A DNA stretch of 64,000 bases from an uncultured Collinsella sp. (GCA_900544095.1 UQTV01000003.1:1-64000), one strand, 5' to 3'. Counted from the first letter of the stretch, positions 36,374 through 45,336 are shown. Notes: generated from the sequence alone by a model not told the origin. Translations and numbers: made by a program.

Positions 36374-36808
36374 ATGGATACCAAGCAGCAACTCGTCAAT
36401 GCCCTCGCAGGCCTGGGCTCAACCATTACCGAAGCTATGGATGTCATCGAAGGCTTTGTCCCCTGCGGACATCCCGCCCTCACGGTATCGAACGCACTCG
36501 TCGCGCTGGACGCTGACGATGATGCAGCTCTCGCTCAGCAGCTTGAGACCGTCGAGGGCTTTATCGACCACGTGAGTGAGAACCGCGGTGTGGCCGCCTA
36601 CCACGGCATCGAGGTCGAGCTCGCGGGTCCCAAAGCCGATCTGCTCGCAGCAATCCGCGAGGTAGGCGCCCTTATGCAGACCGCAGGCGTCAAGAACACC
36701 CAGGTCAACGAGTGGGTCTACCGCAGTCTGGCAGCACTCGACAGCTCCGACGAAAAGGCAGTCGAGCAGCTCGCAGAAAGTCCCGCCATTAAGGCCGAGC
36801 TTTTGTAA
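36374..36808 (+). CDS. unknown small soluble protein
   Basis: 144 aa, acidic, mostly helical, with no signal peptide, membrane segment or catalytic motif I can recognise. The middle has AAYHGIEVELAGPKADLLAAIREVGALMQ split by short helices; the C-terminal half ends in an Ala/Glu-rich helix. Clean ribosome site AAAGGA 7 bp before the ATG at 36374. It stands alone, transcribed away from tmRNA and towards the PIN toxin. I do not assign a function. Confidence 0.7.
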   Translation: MDTKQQLVNALAGLGSTITEAMDVIEGFVPCGHPALTVSNALVALDADDDAALAQQLETVEGFIDHVSENRGVAAYHGIEVELAGPKADLLAAIREVGALMQTAGVKNTQVNEWVYRSLAALDSSDEKAVEQLAESPAIKAELL

Positions 36809-36866
36809 ATAGCAGACGCGGGTCCCTTGGCGCATCGTCGTCCAAGAGGCCCGCAAACAGTTCGCG

Positions 36867-37382
36867 TCAACCGATAGCCGCGCCGCCGCGTTCGGCCAAA
36901 GCAAGAATCGGCATCATTTGACGAGGTGTCTTTGCTGCAAGATCGGCATGTTCGAGCAGCTTGCGATCGTTGGTCACCAAGTAATCGACCTGCGCGCGCT
37001 TGCACGCGGCGAGCACCAAGTTGTCCTCGTAATCGCGATGGAGTGCTAAGTATTTGTCGGCCAGCCACAGATCGGATGCATCAGCGCCCACGGCCATAGC
37101 GTTTTCGGTCATATTCCGAACAAACGCCAGCGCCGCATCGCCAATCGCGCGGGCAGACGCCTCGTCGAGCGCTCCCCCGCTGGCAAGAACGCTACGCTTG
37201 AGCTCGTGTTGGACAACGTACAGCACGTCCTTGGCGATATGCACCGGAAAGAACAGCAATGCCCCCGCCTCCGTCGCCTGCCCAATAAACGCACGTGCGG
37301 CAAGCGACTCGGCATGGTCGGCGCAAAACGAATCAACCCATACGTTGGCATCCACCATTATTTTGAGGGGAGCCCCGCTCAC
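36867..37382 (-). CDS. PIN-domain toxin (VapC-like)
   Basis: 171 aa if started at the GTG at 37382, or about 163 aa from the ATG eight codons later. PIN nucleases cut RNA with a cluster of acidic residues; here they are in IMVDANVWVDSF near the start, a middle Glu/Asp region, DYEDNLVLAAC and LVTNDRKLL near the end, all in the expected order. The antitoxin gene's TGA stop overlaps the GTG as GTGA, giving translational coupling. The length and layout fit a type II toxin-antitoxin pair. Confidence 0.87.
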   Translation of the reverse strand: MSGAPLKIMVDANVWVDSFCADHAESLAARAFIGQATEAGALLFFPVHIAKDVLYVVQHELKRSVLASGGALDEASARAIGDAALAFVRNMTENAMAVGADASDLWLADKYLALHRDYEDNLVLAACKRAQVDYLVTNDRKLLEHADLAAKTPRQMMPILALAERGGAAIG

Positions 37383-37714
37383 AGGATCATCCCCTTTTGG
37401 CGATAGTACTCGTCCATGGCTTCGGAATAGATTGTGTCCCAATCGCGATCGTCGGATACGGGCGACGCAGCGATGCCCAGGTCCGCGTAAAGTTGATCCG
37501 CCGCCGCCCATGATGCGGCGAACGGAGTATCGTGCGCGACGGATTGCCGCCGGTCGTCGACGGCCGCAAGCACTTCCTCGCACTTCTCGCCGTCCTGCGC
37601 AACCTTTGCCACCACCTTTTTGATGAGCTCGGGCAGTGACCCGCCCGAAAGCCGCAGCGCCTCCTCGGCACGGTTCTTGACCTGGCGATCCACGCGAACG
37701 TTCACCTGCGCCAT
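37379..37714 (-). CDS. RelB/DinJ-like antitoxin
   Basis: 111 aa. The N-terminal region MAQVNVRVDRQVKNRAEEAL has the ribbon-helix-helix DNA-binding form typical of RelB/DinJ antitoxins, followed by a longer C-terminal part that should wrap the toxin. I use the ATG at 37714 because the RHH motif starts there; it has no strong ribosome site and the frame is open to 37774. Three GCTAGC sites lie 41-77 bp upstream and are the probable operator. The PIN toxin overlaps its stop. Confidence 0.82.
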   Translation of the reverse strand: MAQVNVRVDRQVKNRAEEALRLSGGSLPELIKKVVAKVAQDGEKCEEVLAAVDDRRQSVAHDTPFAASWAAADQLYADLGIAASPVSDDRDWDTIYSEAMDEYYRQKGMIL

Positions 37715-37754
37715 GCCGCTAACAGCACCCACGTCGATCCCGCTCCCTTCAATT

Positions 37755-37791
37755 GCTAGCCCTGCTAGCAACACTATATAGAGAAGCTAGC
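37755..37791. promoter_or_regulatory. triple GCTAGC operator of the toxin-antitoxin pair
   Basis: Three copies of the palindrome GCTAGC at 37755-37760, 37764-37769 and 37786-37791 flank a TATATAG element that can serve as the -10 box on the minus strand. Ribbon-helix-helix antitoxins usually bind such repeats. Confidence 0.6.
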
Positions 37792-37806
37792 ACATGGTCA
37801 AACGCA

Positions 37807-37851
37807 AAAGGCCTGCGCCCAGACGACACAAATGCCGTCTGGGCGCAGGCC
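37807..37851 (-). terminator. terminator after the P-type ATPase
   Basis: A perfect 16-bp stem (37810-37825 with 37836-37851) around a 10-nt loop, followed on the minus strand by TTTT. Confidence 0.9.
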
Positions 37852-37875
37852 AGATAACGTGGGCGAACACGTCTG

Positions 37876-39951
37876 CTAACGCAGGTAGGCCTTCGCGTTG
37901 CTCAGGCTGTAGGCGATCGTTGAGCCGTTGTGCAGCAGTGACGACGTCTGCGGAGTGATCATGCCGGTAATACCCAATGCCAACAGCGCCGAGTTAGTGA
38001 GCATCACCTTAGAGTAGGAGCTCGTCAGACGATCAATGAGGCCCTGACTCATGCGGCGCAGGCGCACGATTGCGGCCAGATCCGTATCGGTCAGGATGAT
38101 ATCGGCGACCTCCTTGGCGATGTCGCTTCCGCCACCCATGGCCAGGCCCACGTCGGCCAGGCCCAGCGCCGGTGAGTCGTTGACGCCGTCGCCCACCATG
38201 GCAACGTGGCGCCCCTCGCTCTTAATGCGCTCCACATACGCGTACTTGTCCTCGGGCAGCAGCTCGGCCTTAAACTCGTCGACACCCGCCTCGCGCGCGA
38301 TGCGCTCGGCCGTGCGCTCGGAGTCACCCGTGAGCATGACCACGTGCTTGACGCCCAGCGCATGCAGGTCGGCAATGGCCTCGCGGACCCCGGCCTTGAG
38401 CGGATCTTCGATGCCGAGCACGCCGACGACCTTTCCATCGACCGCCAGATACAGCGGCGACAGGCCCTGCATCAGGGACTCAATGCGCTCCTTAATGTCG
38501 GAATCGAGCTGCGCGCTCTCGTCTTCAAACACAAAGTGTGCCGAGCCGATAATCGCGCGACGCCCCTCGATGGACGAAGCGATGCCGTGCGCCACGATGT
38601 ACTCGACGGCGGCATGGCGCTCTCGGTGCTCGAGCCCGCGCTCGCGGGCGGCGTTGACCACGGCACGCGCCACAGGATGCGGGAAATGCTCCTCCAGGCA
38701 GGCAGAAAGGCGCAGGACCTCGTCCTCGCTCCAGCCGTCGGTCGTCAGCACACAAGCCAGGCGCGGCTGCGCCTCGGTGAGCGTGCCAGTCTTATCAAAC
38801 ACAATGGTGTCGGCCTTGGCAAACGACTCAAAGTACTTCGCGCCCTTGACCATGACGCCCATCTTGGCGGCATCGCTCATGGCGGTCATGACGGCGACGG
38901 AACCCGTGAGCTTGAGTGCGCACGAGTAGTCGACCATCAGCGCCGCCGAGGTCTTGATAAGGCTGCGCGTGGTGAGCGCAACCAGGCCCGCGAGCAGGAA
39001 GTTCCACGGGACGATCTTGTTGGCGAGGTCCTCCATATGCGACTGGCCCTCGGATTTGAGCGAGTCGGCCGTCTGCACGAGCGAGACGATCGAGCGCAGT
39101 TTGGTCTGCGCTGTGTTGGCGCGCACGCGCACCAAGATGCTGCCGTCTTCCACGACGGTACCGGCGAACACGTCGTCGCCCACGCTGCGCTCAACGGCCA
39201 GCGGCTCGCCGGTCAGGGTCGCCTGGTTGACCATAGCGCTCCCCCGCTCGACGACACCGTCGATGCAAATGGACATGCCAGTGCGCACGGCGACCAGATC
39301 GCCGGGCTCGAGCTCGGTCGCAGCAACGCTTACCTCGGTGTCGCCGACAACCTTTTGCACCTTGTCGGGTACATCGAGCAGCGAGTTGATGAGCTCGTTT
39401 TCGCTCATGGCGCGGGTGTAGTCCTCGAGCAGCTCGCCCACGTTGAGCAGGAACATTGTCTGGCCCGCGGTGTCGACATCACGCTTGACGAACGAAATGC
39501 CGATGGCCGAAGCGTCGAGCACGGGAACGGTCAGGCGCGGCTGCGCCAGCTCATGAAGGGCAGCGCGCAAAAATGCCATGTAACCGGCCACGACAAACAC
39601 CGCACGCAGAGGCGTCGGCAAGAACCAGCGGCGCGCGTAGTGGGCGCCGACGAGTGTCGCCAGGTCCATAACGAGTTTGTGCTTGCGCGGCTCAAGCTGC
39701 ATCACATAGCCCGACTTGGCATCGGCGATAGCTTGAGCATCGAGTGCGCCCAAGGCGTCGAGCACGCTCGCGCGACGTGGCTCGTCGTATTCGAGCGCCA
39801 TCTGGCCAATACGGCCATATACGCGCACCTTGTGCACGCCGTCGATATCGCCGCTGAGCTTAAGAAGTGCATCGAGATCGCTCTCTGGCACAGGACCCGC
39901 CAATTGAAGACGGGTCCTGCCGGGGATCTCGCTAATAATCGAGAATCTCAT
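37876..39951 (-). CDS. P1B-type metal-transporting ATPase with a YSCALKL membrane motif
   Basis: 691 aa, ATP-driven metal pump in the membrane. The N-terminus is HMA-like (IPGRTRLQLAGP) but lacks the usual CxxC. Pump core: A-domain TLTGEPLAV, phosphorylation site FDKTGTLTEAQP, ATP-binding HP in EEHFPHPVARA and hinge MVGDGVNDSPALGLADVG. The metal-site motif in the sixth membrane helix is VDYSCALKLTGS instead of CPC, so copper is unlikely and the ion may be Mn, Fe or Zn-like (inference). Start ATG at 39951 with a weak AGGCAC site. The small DUF6110 gene lies directly upstream in the same operon. Confidence 0.9.
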   Translation of the reverse strand: MRFSIISEIPGRTRLQLAGPVPESDLDALLKLSGDIDGVHKVRVYGRIGQMALEYDEPRRASVLDALGALDAQAIADAKSGYVMQLEPRKHKLVMDLATLVGAHYARRWFLPTPLRAVFVVAGYMAFLRAALHELAQPRLTVPVLDASAIGISFVKRDVDTAGQTMFLLNVGELLEDYTRAMSENELINSLLDVPDKVQKVVGDTEVSVAATELEPGDLVAVRTGMSICIDGVVERGSAMVNQATLTGEPLAVERSVGDDVFAGTVVEDGSILVRVRANTAQTKLRSIVSLVQTADSLKSEGQSHMEDLANKIVPWNFLLAGLVALTTRSLIKTSAALMVDYSCALKLTGSVAVMTAMSDAAKMGVMVKGAKYFESFAKADTIVFDKTGTLTEAQPRLACVLTTDGWSEDEVLRLSACLEEHFPHPVARAVVNAARERGLEHRERHAAVEYIVAHGIASSIEGRRAIIGSAHFVFEDESAQLDSDIKERIESLMQGLSPLYLAVDGKVVGVLGIEDPLKAGVREAIADLHALGVKHVVMLTGDSERTAERIAREAGVDEFKAELLPEDKYAYVERIKSEGRHVAMVGDGVNDSPALGLADVGLAMGGGSDIAKEVADIILTDTDLAAIVRLRRMSQGLIDRLTSSYSKVMLTNSALLALGITGMITPQTSSLLHNGSTIAYSLSNAKAYLR

Positions 39952-39969
39952 AGTTTGTGCCTGGGAGCG

Positions 39970-40215
39970 TTACTCGGCTGCCTCGTCAGCAGCGGCCTCG
40001 CTCTGGGTGATGTAAGCAGCCTCGGCAACCATGTCGTCGACATTAGCCTTGGCCTGCTCGACCATGTCCTGGTAGCCGTTCTTGATGCGCATGCCGCACG
40101 CGATACCCTGCACGCAGGCATTCTTTACCGGAGCGCTGGTAAGCAGCTTGATGCCGGCCGTGCCAAGCAGAAAACCGCCACCGACAAGCAGGGTATTGAA
40201 CGTCGACTTCTTCAT
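39970..40215 (-). CDS. small DUF6110-type membrane-associated partner
   Basis: 81 aa. An N-terminal hydrophobic segment (FNTLLVGGGFLLGTAGIKLL) is followed by a short region with one cysteine pair (NACVQGIACGMR) and an acidic Ala/Glu-rich helix. Such proteins are found immediately upstream of P-type ATPases of this class; the function is unknown, perhaps a metal chaperone or membrane anchor. AAGGGAG lies 7 bp before the ATG at 40215; the ATPase begins 18 bp downstream. Confidence 0.8.
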   Translation of the reverse strand: MKKSTFNTLLVGGGFLLGTAGIKLLTSAPVKNACVQGIACGMRIKNGYQDMVEQAKANVDDMVAEAAYITQSEAAADEAAE

Positions 40216-40323
40216 GTTGCTTCTCCCTTTTGCCGCATTGGACGCGGCATGGTGCTTCAGCACCCGAGTAAACAAGTTTGCTCGAGCACGCTTTTGAAAT
40301 ATCTCAATTTTATCTAACTATCT

Positions 40324-40343
40324 AGGTCAGCCATGGCTAACCT
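40324..40343. promoter_or_regulatory. AGCCATGGCT palindrome upstream of the metal-pump operon
   Basis: AGGTCAGCCATGGCTAACCT is symmetric except for one position. It lies 109 bp before the DUF6110 start. A near-copy (GTTAGCCATGGCTCAC) lies at 44050-44065 in front of the ABC exporter. Confidence 0.5.
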
Positions 40344-40410
40344 TTTGAAAATTAACGATGCGGAGTAACCGATTGTCAATGTGAGAAAGGGACTGTCCCT
40401 TTGCCCCTTC

Positions 40411-42168
40411 TTACAACTGCCAGGTAGCTGCTTCCTTTTGCAGCGCCACCATGCGGGCGAATTCTCCACCTGCCGCCTTGAGCTGCGCCGGAGTGCCCTG
40501 CTCGGCAACCACACCATCCTTGAGTACAACGATTTTGTCGGCATTTTCCACCGTACGCATACGGTGGGCGATCACGATAACCGTCTTGCCTGCGAGCAGG
40601 CGGGAAAGCGCCTGCTGCACCACGGTCTCGTTCTCCACATCCAAGCTCGCCGTCGCCTCATCCAACAGCACGATAGGCGCGTCTTTGAGCAGCGCGCGGG
40701 CGATGGAAATGCGCTGGCGCTCTCCGCCGGACAGCCTGGAGCCGTTCTCGCCGATCATGGTGTCATAGCCCTGCGGCATGCGGCTCACAAACTCGTCGCA
40801 GTTGGCGGCACGCGCGGCAGCAAGCACTTCCTCATCGGTGGCATCGCGACGACCAAGACGGATGTTTCCCATCACCGTGTCGTCAAAGAGCAGAACGTCT
40901 TGGAACACAATGGCGTAGTCGCGCAGCAGCACCTCGGGATCGACGCTCGCAACATCCACGCCGCCCACGGTGACCGTGCCTTCGGTGGCGTCCCAAAAGC
41001 GCGCGGCCAGGCGGCTCACCGTGGACTTACCGGAGCCCGAAGGACCGACCAGTGCCGTGACCTCGCCTTCCTTGGCGGTAAAGCTCACATCGGTAAGAAC
41101 TTTCTCGCCGGCGCGGCCGTCCTCGCCCGCACCATAGCCAAATGCCACGTGATCGAACACCACATCGTGGCCTACGGGCTCAAACTGCTCGCTGCCCCGC
41201 GCCACGGGCTCTTCCATGATGGAACGCATGCGCTTGGCCGACGACTCGGCGGCAAACAGCTCGGACATCAGCATCAGCGCCTGATCAAAGGGCGCATAGA
41301 TGCGGCTCACCATAAGCAGGAAGGCAAACATCATCAAAAAGTCGGCCTGGCCGGAGGCGACCATCGCAGCGCCCGTGACCAACGTGGTGGCAATCCCCAG
41401 GCGCAGGATGGCAAAGGCGGAGTTGACCAAAAGCCCATTGGCGAGCTCGCCCTTGGTGGTTTCGCGCTCCTCGGCATCGATCACGGCGTTGAGCCCCTCA
41501 AGATAATGAGCCTCCTGGTTGGTGGCACGGATCTCGCGCACGCAGTCGAGCGCCTCCTGGATCGCCTCGGTAACCTTGACCTTCTCGGCACGCACATGGT
41601 CGAACACCGGGGTCATGGGGCCGCGTGTCAGATACAGCACGGCAAAGGCCACGGGCACGCTCCAAAACGCCGCGATCGCCAGCTGCCAGCAAAAGAACAG
41701 CGACGCCACGAACACAATGGCGCTTGCGATGATGGCACCCCAAAGCTCTCCCAGCACGTGGCTGTAGGCGTGCTCCATGGCCTGGACGTCGCCCATGATG
41801 GTCTCGGTTAAATCGGCCAGATCACGACGGCCAAAAAACGACAGCGGCAGCTTGCGCAAGCGCTCGGCAATCTCCATACGCTGCTTGCCGCACTCCTCGT
41901 AAAAGATGCAGTAGGTGTAGTAATACTGCTGCCAGTTAGAGGCAAAGAGCAACACGAAAAAGACCAGGAGGCCGCCCACAATCGGCAGGGCATCCGGCAG
42001 GTCGGCACCGGTGGCGAGATGTTCGACAAAACCGGCCATGACCAGGAACAATAAGCCCATGCCGGCCATGGTAATGAGATTGGTGAGCGCGGTCCAGAAA
42101 ATGCCGCGTTTTACGCCGGCGACACCTTTATCGGATAGGAAATACTTCTTTTGGAATGAGGCGAACAT
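40411..42168 (-). CDS. ABC exporter half-transporter, second subunit
   Basis: 585 aa: six membrane helices in about residues 20-310, then an ATPase domain with Walker A LVGPSGSGKSTVSRLAAR, ABC signature RLSGGERQRISIARALL, Walker B IVLLDEATASLD and the H-loop histidine in VIVIAHRM. Both halves of the pair are half-transporters and together form a heterodimeric exporter. The ATG at 42168 directly follows the stop of the first subunit with no gap. The cargo is unknown: multidrug, lipid or peptide export are all possible. A short terminator-like AAAGGGAC/GTCCCTTT palindrome lies just beyond the stop at 40385-40401. Confidence 0.9.
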   Translation of the reverse strand: MFASFQKKYFLSDKGVAGVKRGIFWTALTNLITMAGMGLLFLVMAGFVEHLATGADLPDALPIVGGLLVFFVLLFASNWQQYYYTYCIFYEECGKQRMEIAERLRKLPLSFFGRRDLADLTETIMGDVQAMEHAYSHVLGELWGAIIASAIVFVASLFFCWQLAIAAFWSVPVAFAVLYLTRGPMTPVFDHVRAEKVKVTEAIQEALDCVREIRATNQEAHYLEGLNAVIDAEERETTKGELANGLLVNSAFAILRLGIATTLVTGAAMVASGQADFLMMFAFLLMVSRIYAPFDQALMLMSELFAAESSAKRMRSIMEEPVARGSEQFEPVGHDVVFDHVAFGYGAGEDGRAGEKVLTDVSFTAKEGEVTALVGPSGSGKSTVSRLAARFWDATEGTVTVGGVDVASVDPEVLLRDYAIVFQDVLLFDDTVMGNIRLGRRDATDEEVLAAARAANCDEFVSRMPQGYDTMIGENGSRLSGGERQRISIARALLKDAPIVLLDEATASLDVENETVVQQALSRLLAGKTVIVIAHRMRTVENADKIVVLKDGVVAEQGTPAQLKAAGGEFARMVALQKEAATWQL

Positions 42169-43995
42169 TTAGGCCTCGCCTCCCTTCGTGACGGCGGCAT
42201 CCGCGGTCGCTGCAGTGATTTTCCAGCTCGCGGCCTGTTCGTATTCGGCCCACATCTTGGCATACAGACCCTCTTGGGACAGCAACTCGGCATGGGTGCC
42301 GGCCTCCTGCACGCTACCTTGATTGAGCACCACGATCTTGTCGGCCCCCACCACGGTCGAAAGCCGGTGCGCGATCATAATGACCGTGCGACCCGCCGCC
42401 AGCTTGCTAAAGGCGCGCTGGATGAGCGCCTCGTTCTCGGGATCCGCAAACGCCGTGGCCTCATCGAGCACCACGATAGGCGCGTCTTTAAGGATCGCGC
42501 GGGCAAGTGCCACGCGCTGGACCTCGCCGCCCGAAAGATATGCTCCGCCGGCACCGAGCATGGTATTGATGCCCTGTGGAAGCTTGGCCACAATGTCGTC
42601 GCACTGAGCTGCGGAGAGGGCCGCACGCACTTCGTCATCAGTGGCCGTGGGCTTGGAGGCACGCACGTTATCGGCAAGTGTTTGCCGGAACAGCTGGTTG
42701 GTCTGGAACACGAAGGCGACCTGGTCCATAAGCTCGTGCGGATCTATGTCGCGAACGTCCACACCGCCTACGAGCACACGACCTGCGGAAACATCCCAAA
42801 AACGCGGGATCAGGCTTGCGCAGGTTGACTTACCTCCGCCCGAGGGACCCACCAGCGCGAGGGTGCTACCTGCGGAAACGCTAAAGCTCACATGGTTGAC
42901 GGCAGGCGCTTCGGCGCCCTCGTAGGTAAAGCTCACGTCCTCAAAGCGCACATCGCTGCCAGCGGGGTGCTTGGGCTGGACAGGCACGGAGAGCTGCTTG
43001 GAATCCATGATGCTTCGGATGCGAGCCAGCGAATCGGCACTCATCTGAGAGGCCTCGCCCACAAACATGAGCTTGGTCATGGCCGTCGGTACCACGGCCG
43101 AAAAGATCGCGTAAAACGTGAAGTTTGCCATAAAATGCGCGAAGTCCGTCTCGCCCGGCGCCAACAGCAACGCCACGGGCAGCAGGAATGCCACAAGACC
43201 ATTGAGCGCGGTAAGGTTGAGTACCTGCGGACCTCGGCAAAACGTGCCCGCATAGCTTTGCGCCATGTCGGCGTATTCGGCGATCGCGTCGTGGAACGCC
43301 TTAAAGGAATAGACCGTCTGCTGAAACACCTTGACCACGGGAATGCCGCGTACGTATTCGGTACCGGTCTTGTTCATCTTGACCAGCGCGCCCATGTAGG
43401 CCTTCATGAACTCGGCGCCCTTGCCGCTCATCATGGTGGCCATGGCGCCAAGCGAAACGGCGACCGAGATAAGGCATGCCGCGCCCAAGCGCCAATCGAG
43501 GGCGAAAAGCAGCACGAGCAGACCTGCGACCATGGCGGTGGCGCCGGCGATATCGGGTAGCATGTGCGCGAGCAGGGTCTCGGTGGAGGCGGCGCATCCG
43601 TCTACGATACGGCGCAGCTCACCGGTGGCGTGTGTGTCAAAGTAGCCAAGCGGCAGCTTAAGCAGGTGCTCGCTCGTAGTCTTGCGAATATTGGACGCGC
43701 AGCGAAACGCAGACAGGTGCGTGCACATGAGCCCCACGAAATAGACCACGATGCTTGCCAGCGCAAACCCCACGGCCCACCAGCCATACGTCGCGATGCC
43801 GCAGGCTTCGCTCCAGTTAGGCGCCACGGCGATCAGATCGCGCGCGACAAGCCAAATGCACACGAACGGGCCAAAGCTCAGCAGCTGCGAGAGCGCCGAG
43901 AGAGCCATGCCCAAATACGTTAGGAATTTGCGGTCGCCGGCATATGCAAGCAGCTCGCCGATACCGCCGCCTTCCCTTTTTGACCCCTTTGCCAT
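42169..43995 (-). CDS. ABC exporter half-transporter, first subunit
   Basis: 608 aa from the ATG at 43995, which has AAGGGAA upstream (the frame is open to 44058). Six membrane helices in the N-terminal 330 residues, then Walker A LVGPSGGGKSTCASLIPR, signature YLSGGEVQRVALARAIL, Walker B IVVLDEATAFADPEN and IMIAHRLSTV. The downstream subunit begins at the next base after its stop. The pair is transcribed divergently from the AraC regulator at 44110, across a 114-bp gap containing an AGCCATGGCT palindrome, so the regulator probably controls it. Confidence 0.9.
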   Translation of the reverse strand: MAKGSKREGGGIGELLAYAGDRKFLTYLGMALSALSQLLSFGPFVCIWLVARDLIAVAPNWSEACGIATYGWWAVGFALASIVVYFVGLMCTHLSAFRCASNIRKTTSEHLLKLPLGYFDTHATGELRRIVDGCAASTETLLAHMLPDIAGATAMVAGLLVLLFALDWRLGAACLISVAVSLGAMATMMSGKGAEFMKAYMGALVKMNKTGTEYVRGIPVVKVFQQTVYSFKAFHDAIAEYADMAQSYAGTFCRGPQVLNLTALNGLVAFLLPVALLLAPGETDFAHFMANFTFYAIFSAVVPTAMTKLMFVGEASQMSADSLARIRSIMDSKQLSVPVQPKHPAGSDVRFEDVSFTYEGAEAPAVNHVSFSVSAGSTLALVGPSGGGKSTCASLIPRFWDVSAGRVLVGGVDVRDIDPHELMDQVAFVFQTNQLFRQTLADNVRASKPTATDDEVRAALSAAQCDDIVAKLPQGINTMLGAGGAYLSGGEVQRVALARAILKDAPIVVLDEATAFADPENEALIQRAFSKLAAGRTVIMIAHRLSTVVGADKIVVLNQGSVQEAGTHAELLSQEGLYAKMWAEYEQAASWKITAATADAAVTKGGEA

Positions 43996-44049
43996 GAGAT
44001 TCCCTTCTAACGGCTTGAGAGTTAACCGTAATGAACTTATCATTGATGT

Positions 44050-44065
44050 GTTAGCCATGGCTCAC
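44050..44065. promoter_or_regulatory. AGCCATGGCT palindrome between AraC regulator and ABC exporter
   Basis: GTTAGCCATGGCTCAC lies between the divergent starts at 43995 and 44110, 45-60 bp from each, and matches the site at 40324-40343. Confidence 0.5.
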
Positions 44066-44109
44066 AATCGAGCCAGGCGTGGACGTTTCTGCAAAGGAAA
44101 GGGACGCTT

Positions 44110-45114
44110 TTGCAAATACGGCGGACAGCGACCGACATAACCGAGCTCTACGCACCGCAGTTTGAGCAGTTTGGCCTGGAGCTTACCGGCAAGGGCGCCG
44201 TCTTTACCGGCGAGGTGACAAACGATCGGGCGCACGGACGCGCATGGATCATGCCTCTCTCCCCCGCCTGCATCGTCATGGAGCATTTCATTACCCCGAC
44301 GCACGATATGTACCTGGCCGAATACACACCCGAACCGTACGCGTGCGTGAGCGAGGTCAGCGCGCCCACGCTCATGTGCATGCCCGAAGCCGGCATAACG
44401 CCTGCGAACCTTAAACCCCTGCATGGACCGTGGCCAAACAATGCCGTGTGCAGCTTTATCCAAGATAACTGTGGCGAGGAGTTAAGCCCACTGTTTGCAG
44501 GGCGACTCTATCACTCGCGCTCGGTGCTCTTTTTGCCTGGATTTTTTGACGAACTGGAGCACCGCTATCCCACCGAGTTCGCAGGGGTCTTTGAGGCGTT
44601 TGCCGAGCCATGGCACGAGGAAGCGACGTCCGCCATCTGCCACACACTGCACCGGATTAACGAGGACCGCGCCCGCACCGTAGGCGGACACGTCTATATG
44701 CAAGGCATCGTGGAGACCATGGTCGCGGAGCTCGCCTGTTCGCGCGCGGCCCACAAGCAGGCGCAGCAGGCGGCAGACACACGTGTCAGCATAACCATTG
44801 CCGAAGAAGCAACGGCAATGATTGAGCGCACGCTCGACAAAGGCAGACGCGTGGGTATCAACGAGGTGGCCGAGAGGCTCTACACAAGCCGCTCCAAACT
44901 ATGCGCCACCTTTAAGGCCCAAACTGGCGAGTCCCTGGGCGCCTACATTCGCAGACGCCGTATGGAACGAGCACAGGACCTTTTGGCCGATAGCACGCTC
45001 ACGATAGCGCAGGTGGCAGAGCGTCTAGGCTACCCTCAGCAGGCCGCCTTCGCCCAAGCCTTCAAGCAATACACCGGCACCACCCCCACCACCTGGCGCT
45101 CCCAACATATATAA
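44110..45114 (+). CDS. AraC-family transcriptional regulator
   Basis: 334 aa. The N-terminal two thirds have no recognised ligand-binding fold; the C-terminal 100 residues hold two helix-turn-helix units (VGINEVAERLYTSRSKLCAT and LTIAQVAERLGYPQQAAFAQ) and end FKQYTGTTPTTWR, the AraC signature. Start TTG at 44110 with AAGGAAAGGG upstream; a later in-frame ATG would shorten the protein. It diverges from the ABC exporter, which is its most likely target. A giant hairpin follows 78 bp past its stop. Confidence 0.9.
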   Translation: MQIRRTATDITELYAPQFEQFGLELTGKGAVFTGEVTNDRAHGRAWIMPLSPACIVMEHFITPTHDMYLAEYTPEPYACVSEVSAPTLMCMPEAGITPANLKPLHGPWPNNAVCSFIQDNCGEELSPLFAGRLYHSRSVLFLPGFFDELEHRYPTEFAGVFEAFAEPWHEEATSAICHTLHRINEDRARTVGGHVYMQGIVETMVAELACSRAAHKQAQQAADTRVSITIAEEATAMIERTLDKGRRVGINEVAERLYTSRSKLCATFKAQTGESLGAYIRRRRMERAQDLLADSTLTIAQVAERLGYPQQAAFAQAFKQYTGTTPTTWRSQHI

Positions 45115-45191
45115 AGAATGAAGGCGCCAACGGCGCCCTCATTCACCAAATTCCATTCAGCCCACCTGACCCGAACGGCCGAGTCGTCGCA

Positions 45192-45332
45192 GAACCCGGG
45201 AGCCCCGGCAGGGCGGGTGCTTGCTCAAAATGAGTTCCGCACGCAAAGAAGGCCACTTAATGTGGCCTTCGTCTTGCGCAGGACTGTTTGAAATTTTGAG
45301 CAAGCACCCGCCCTGCCGGGGCTCCCGGGTTC
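45192..45332. repeat. giant nested hairpin, copy 2
   Basis: A perfect 40-bp inverted repeat (45192-45231 with 45293-45332; the arm begins GAACCCGGGAGCCCCGG) encloses CGCAA/TTGCG and the inner hairpin GAAGGCCAC/GTGGCCTTC (45248-45270) with loop TTAAT. It lies between two convergent genes (AraC and gatB) and its right arm ends 4 bp before the gatB stop. It shares its plan and several short blocks with the hairpin at 25114-25247. No T-run is present on either strand. Confidence 0.85.
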
Positions 45333-45336
45333 CCGT

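Noticed and set aside
40324..40343. DtxR/IdeR-type iron box
   Set aside because: The symmetric halves are about 5 bp further apart than in that consensus, so it is not a fit.
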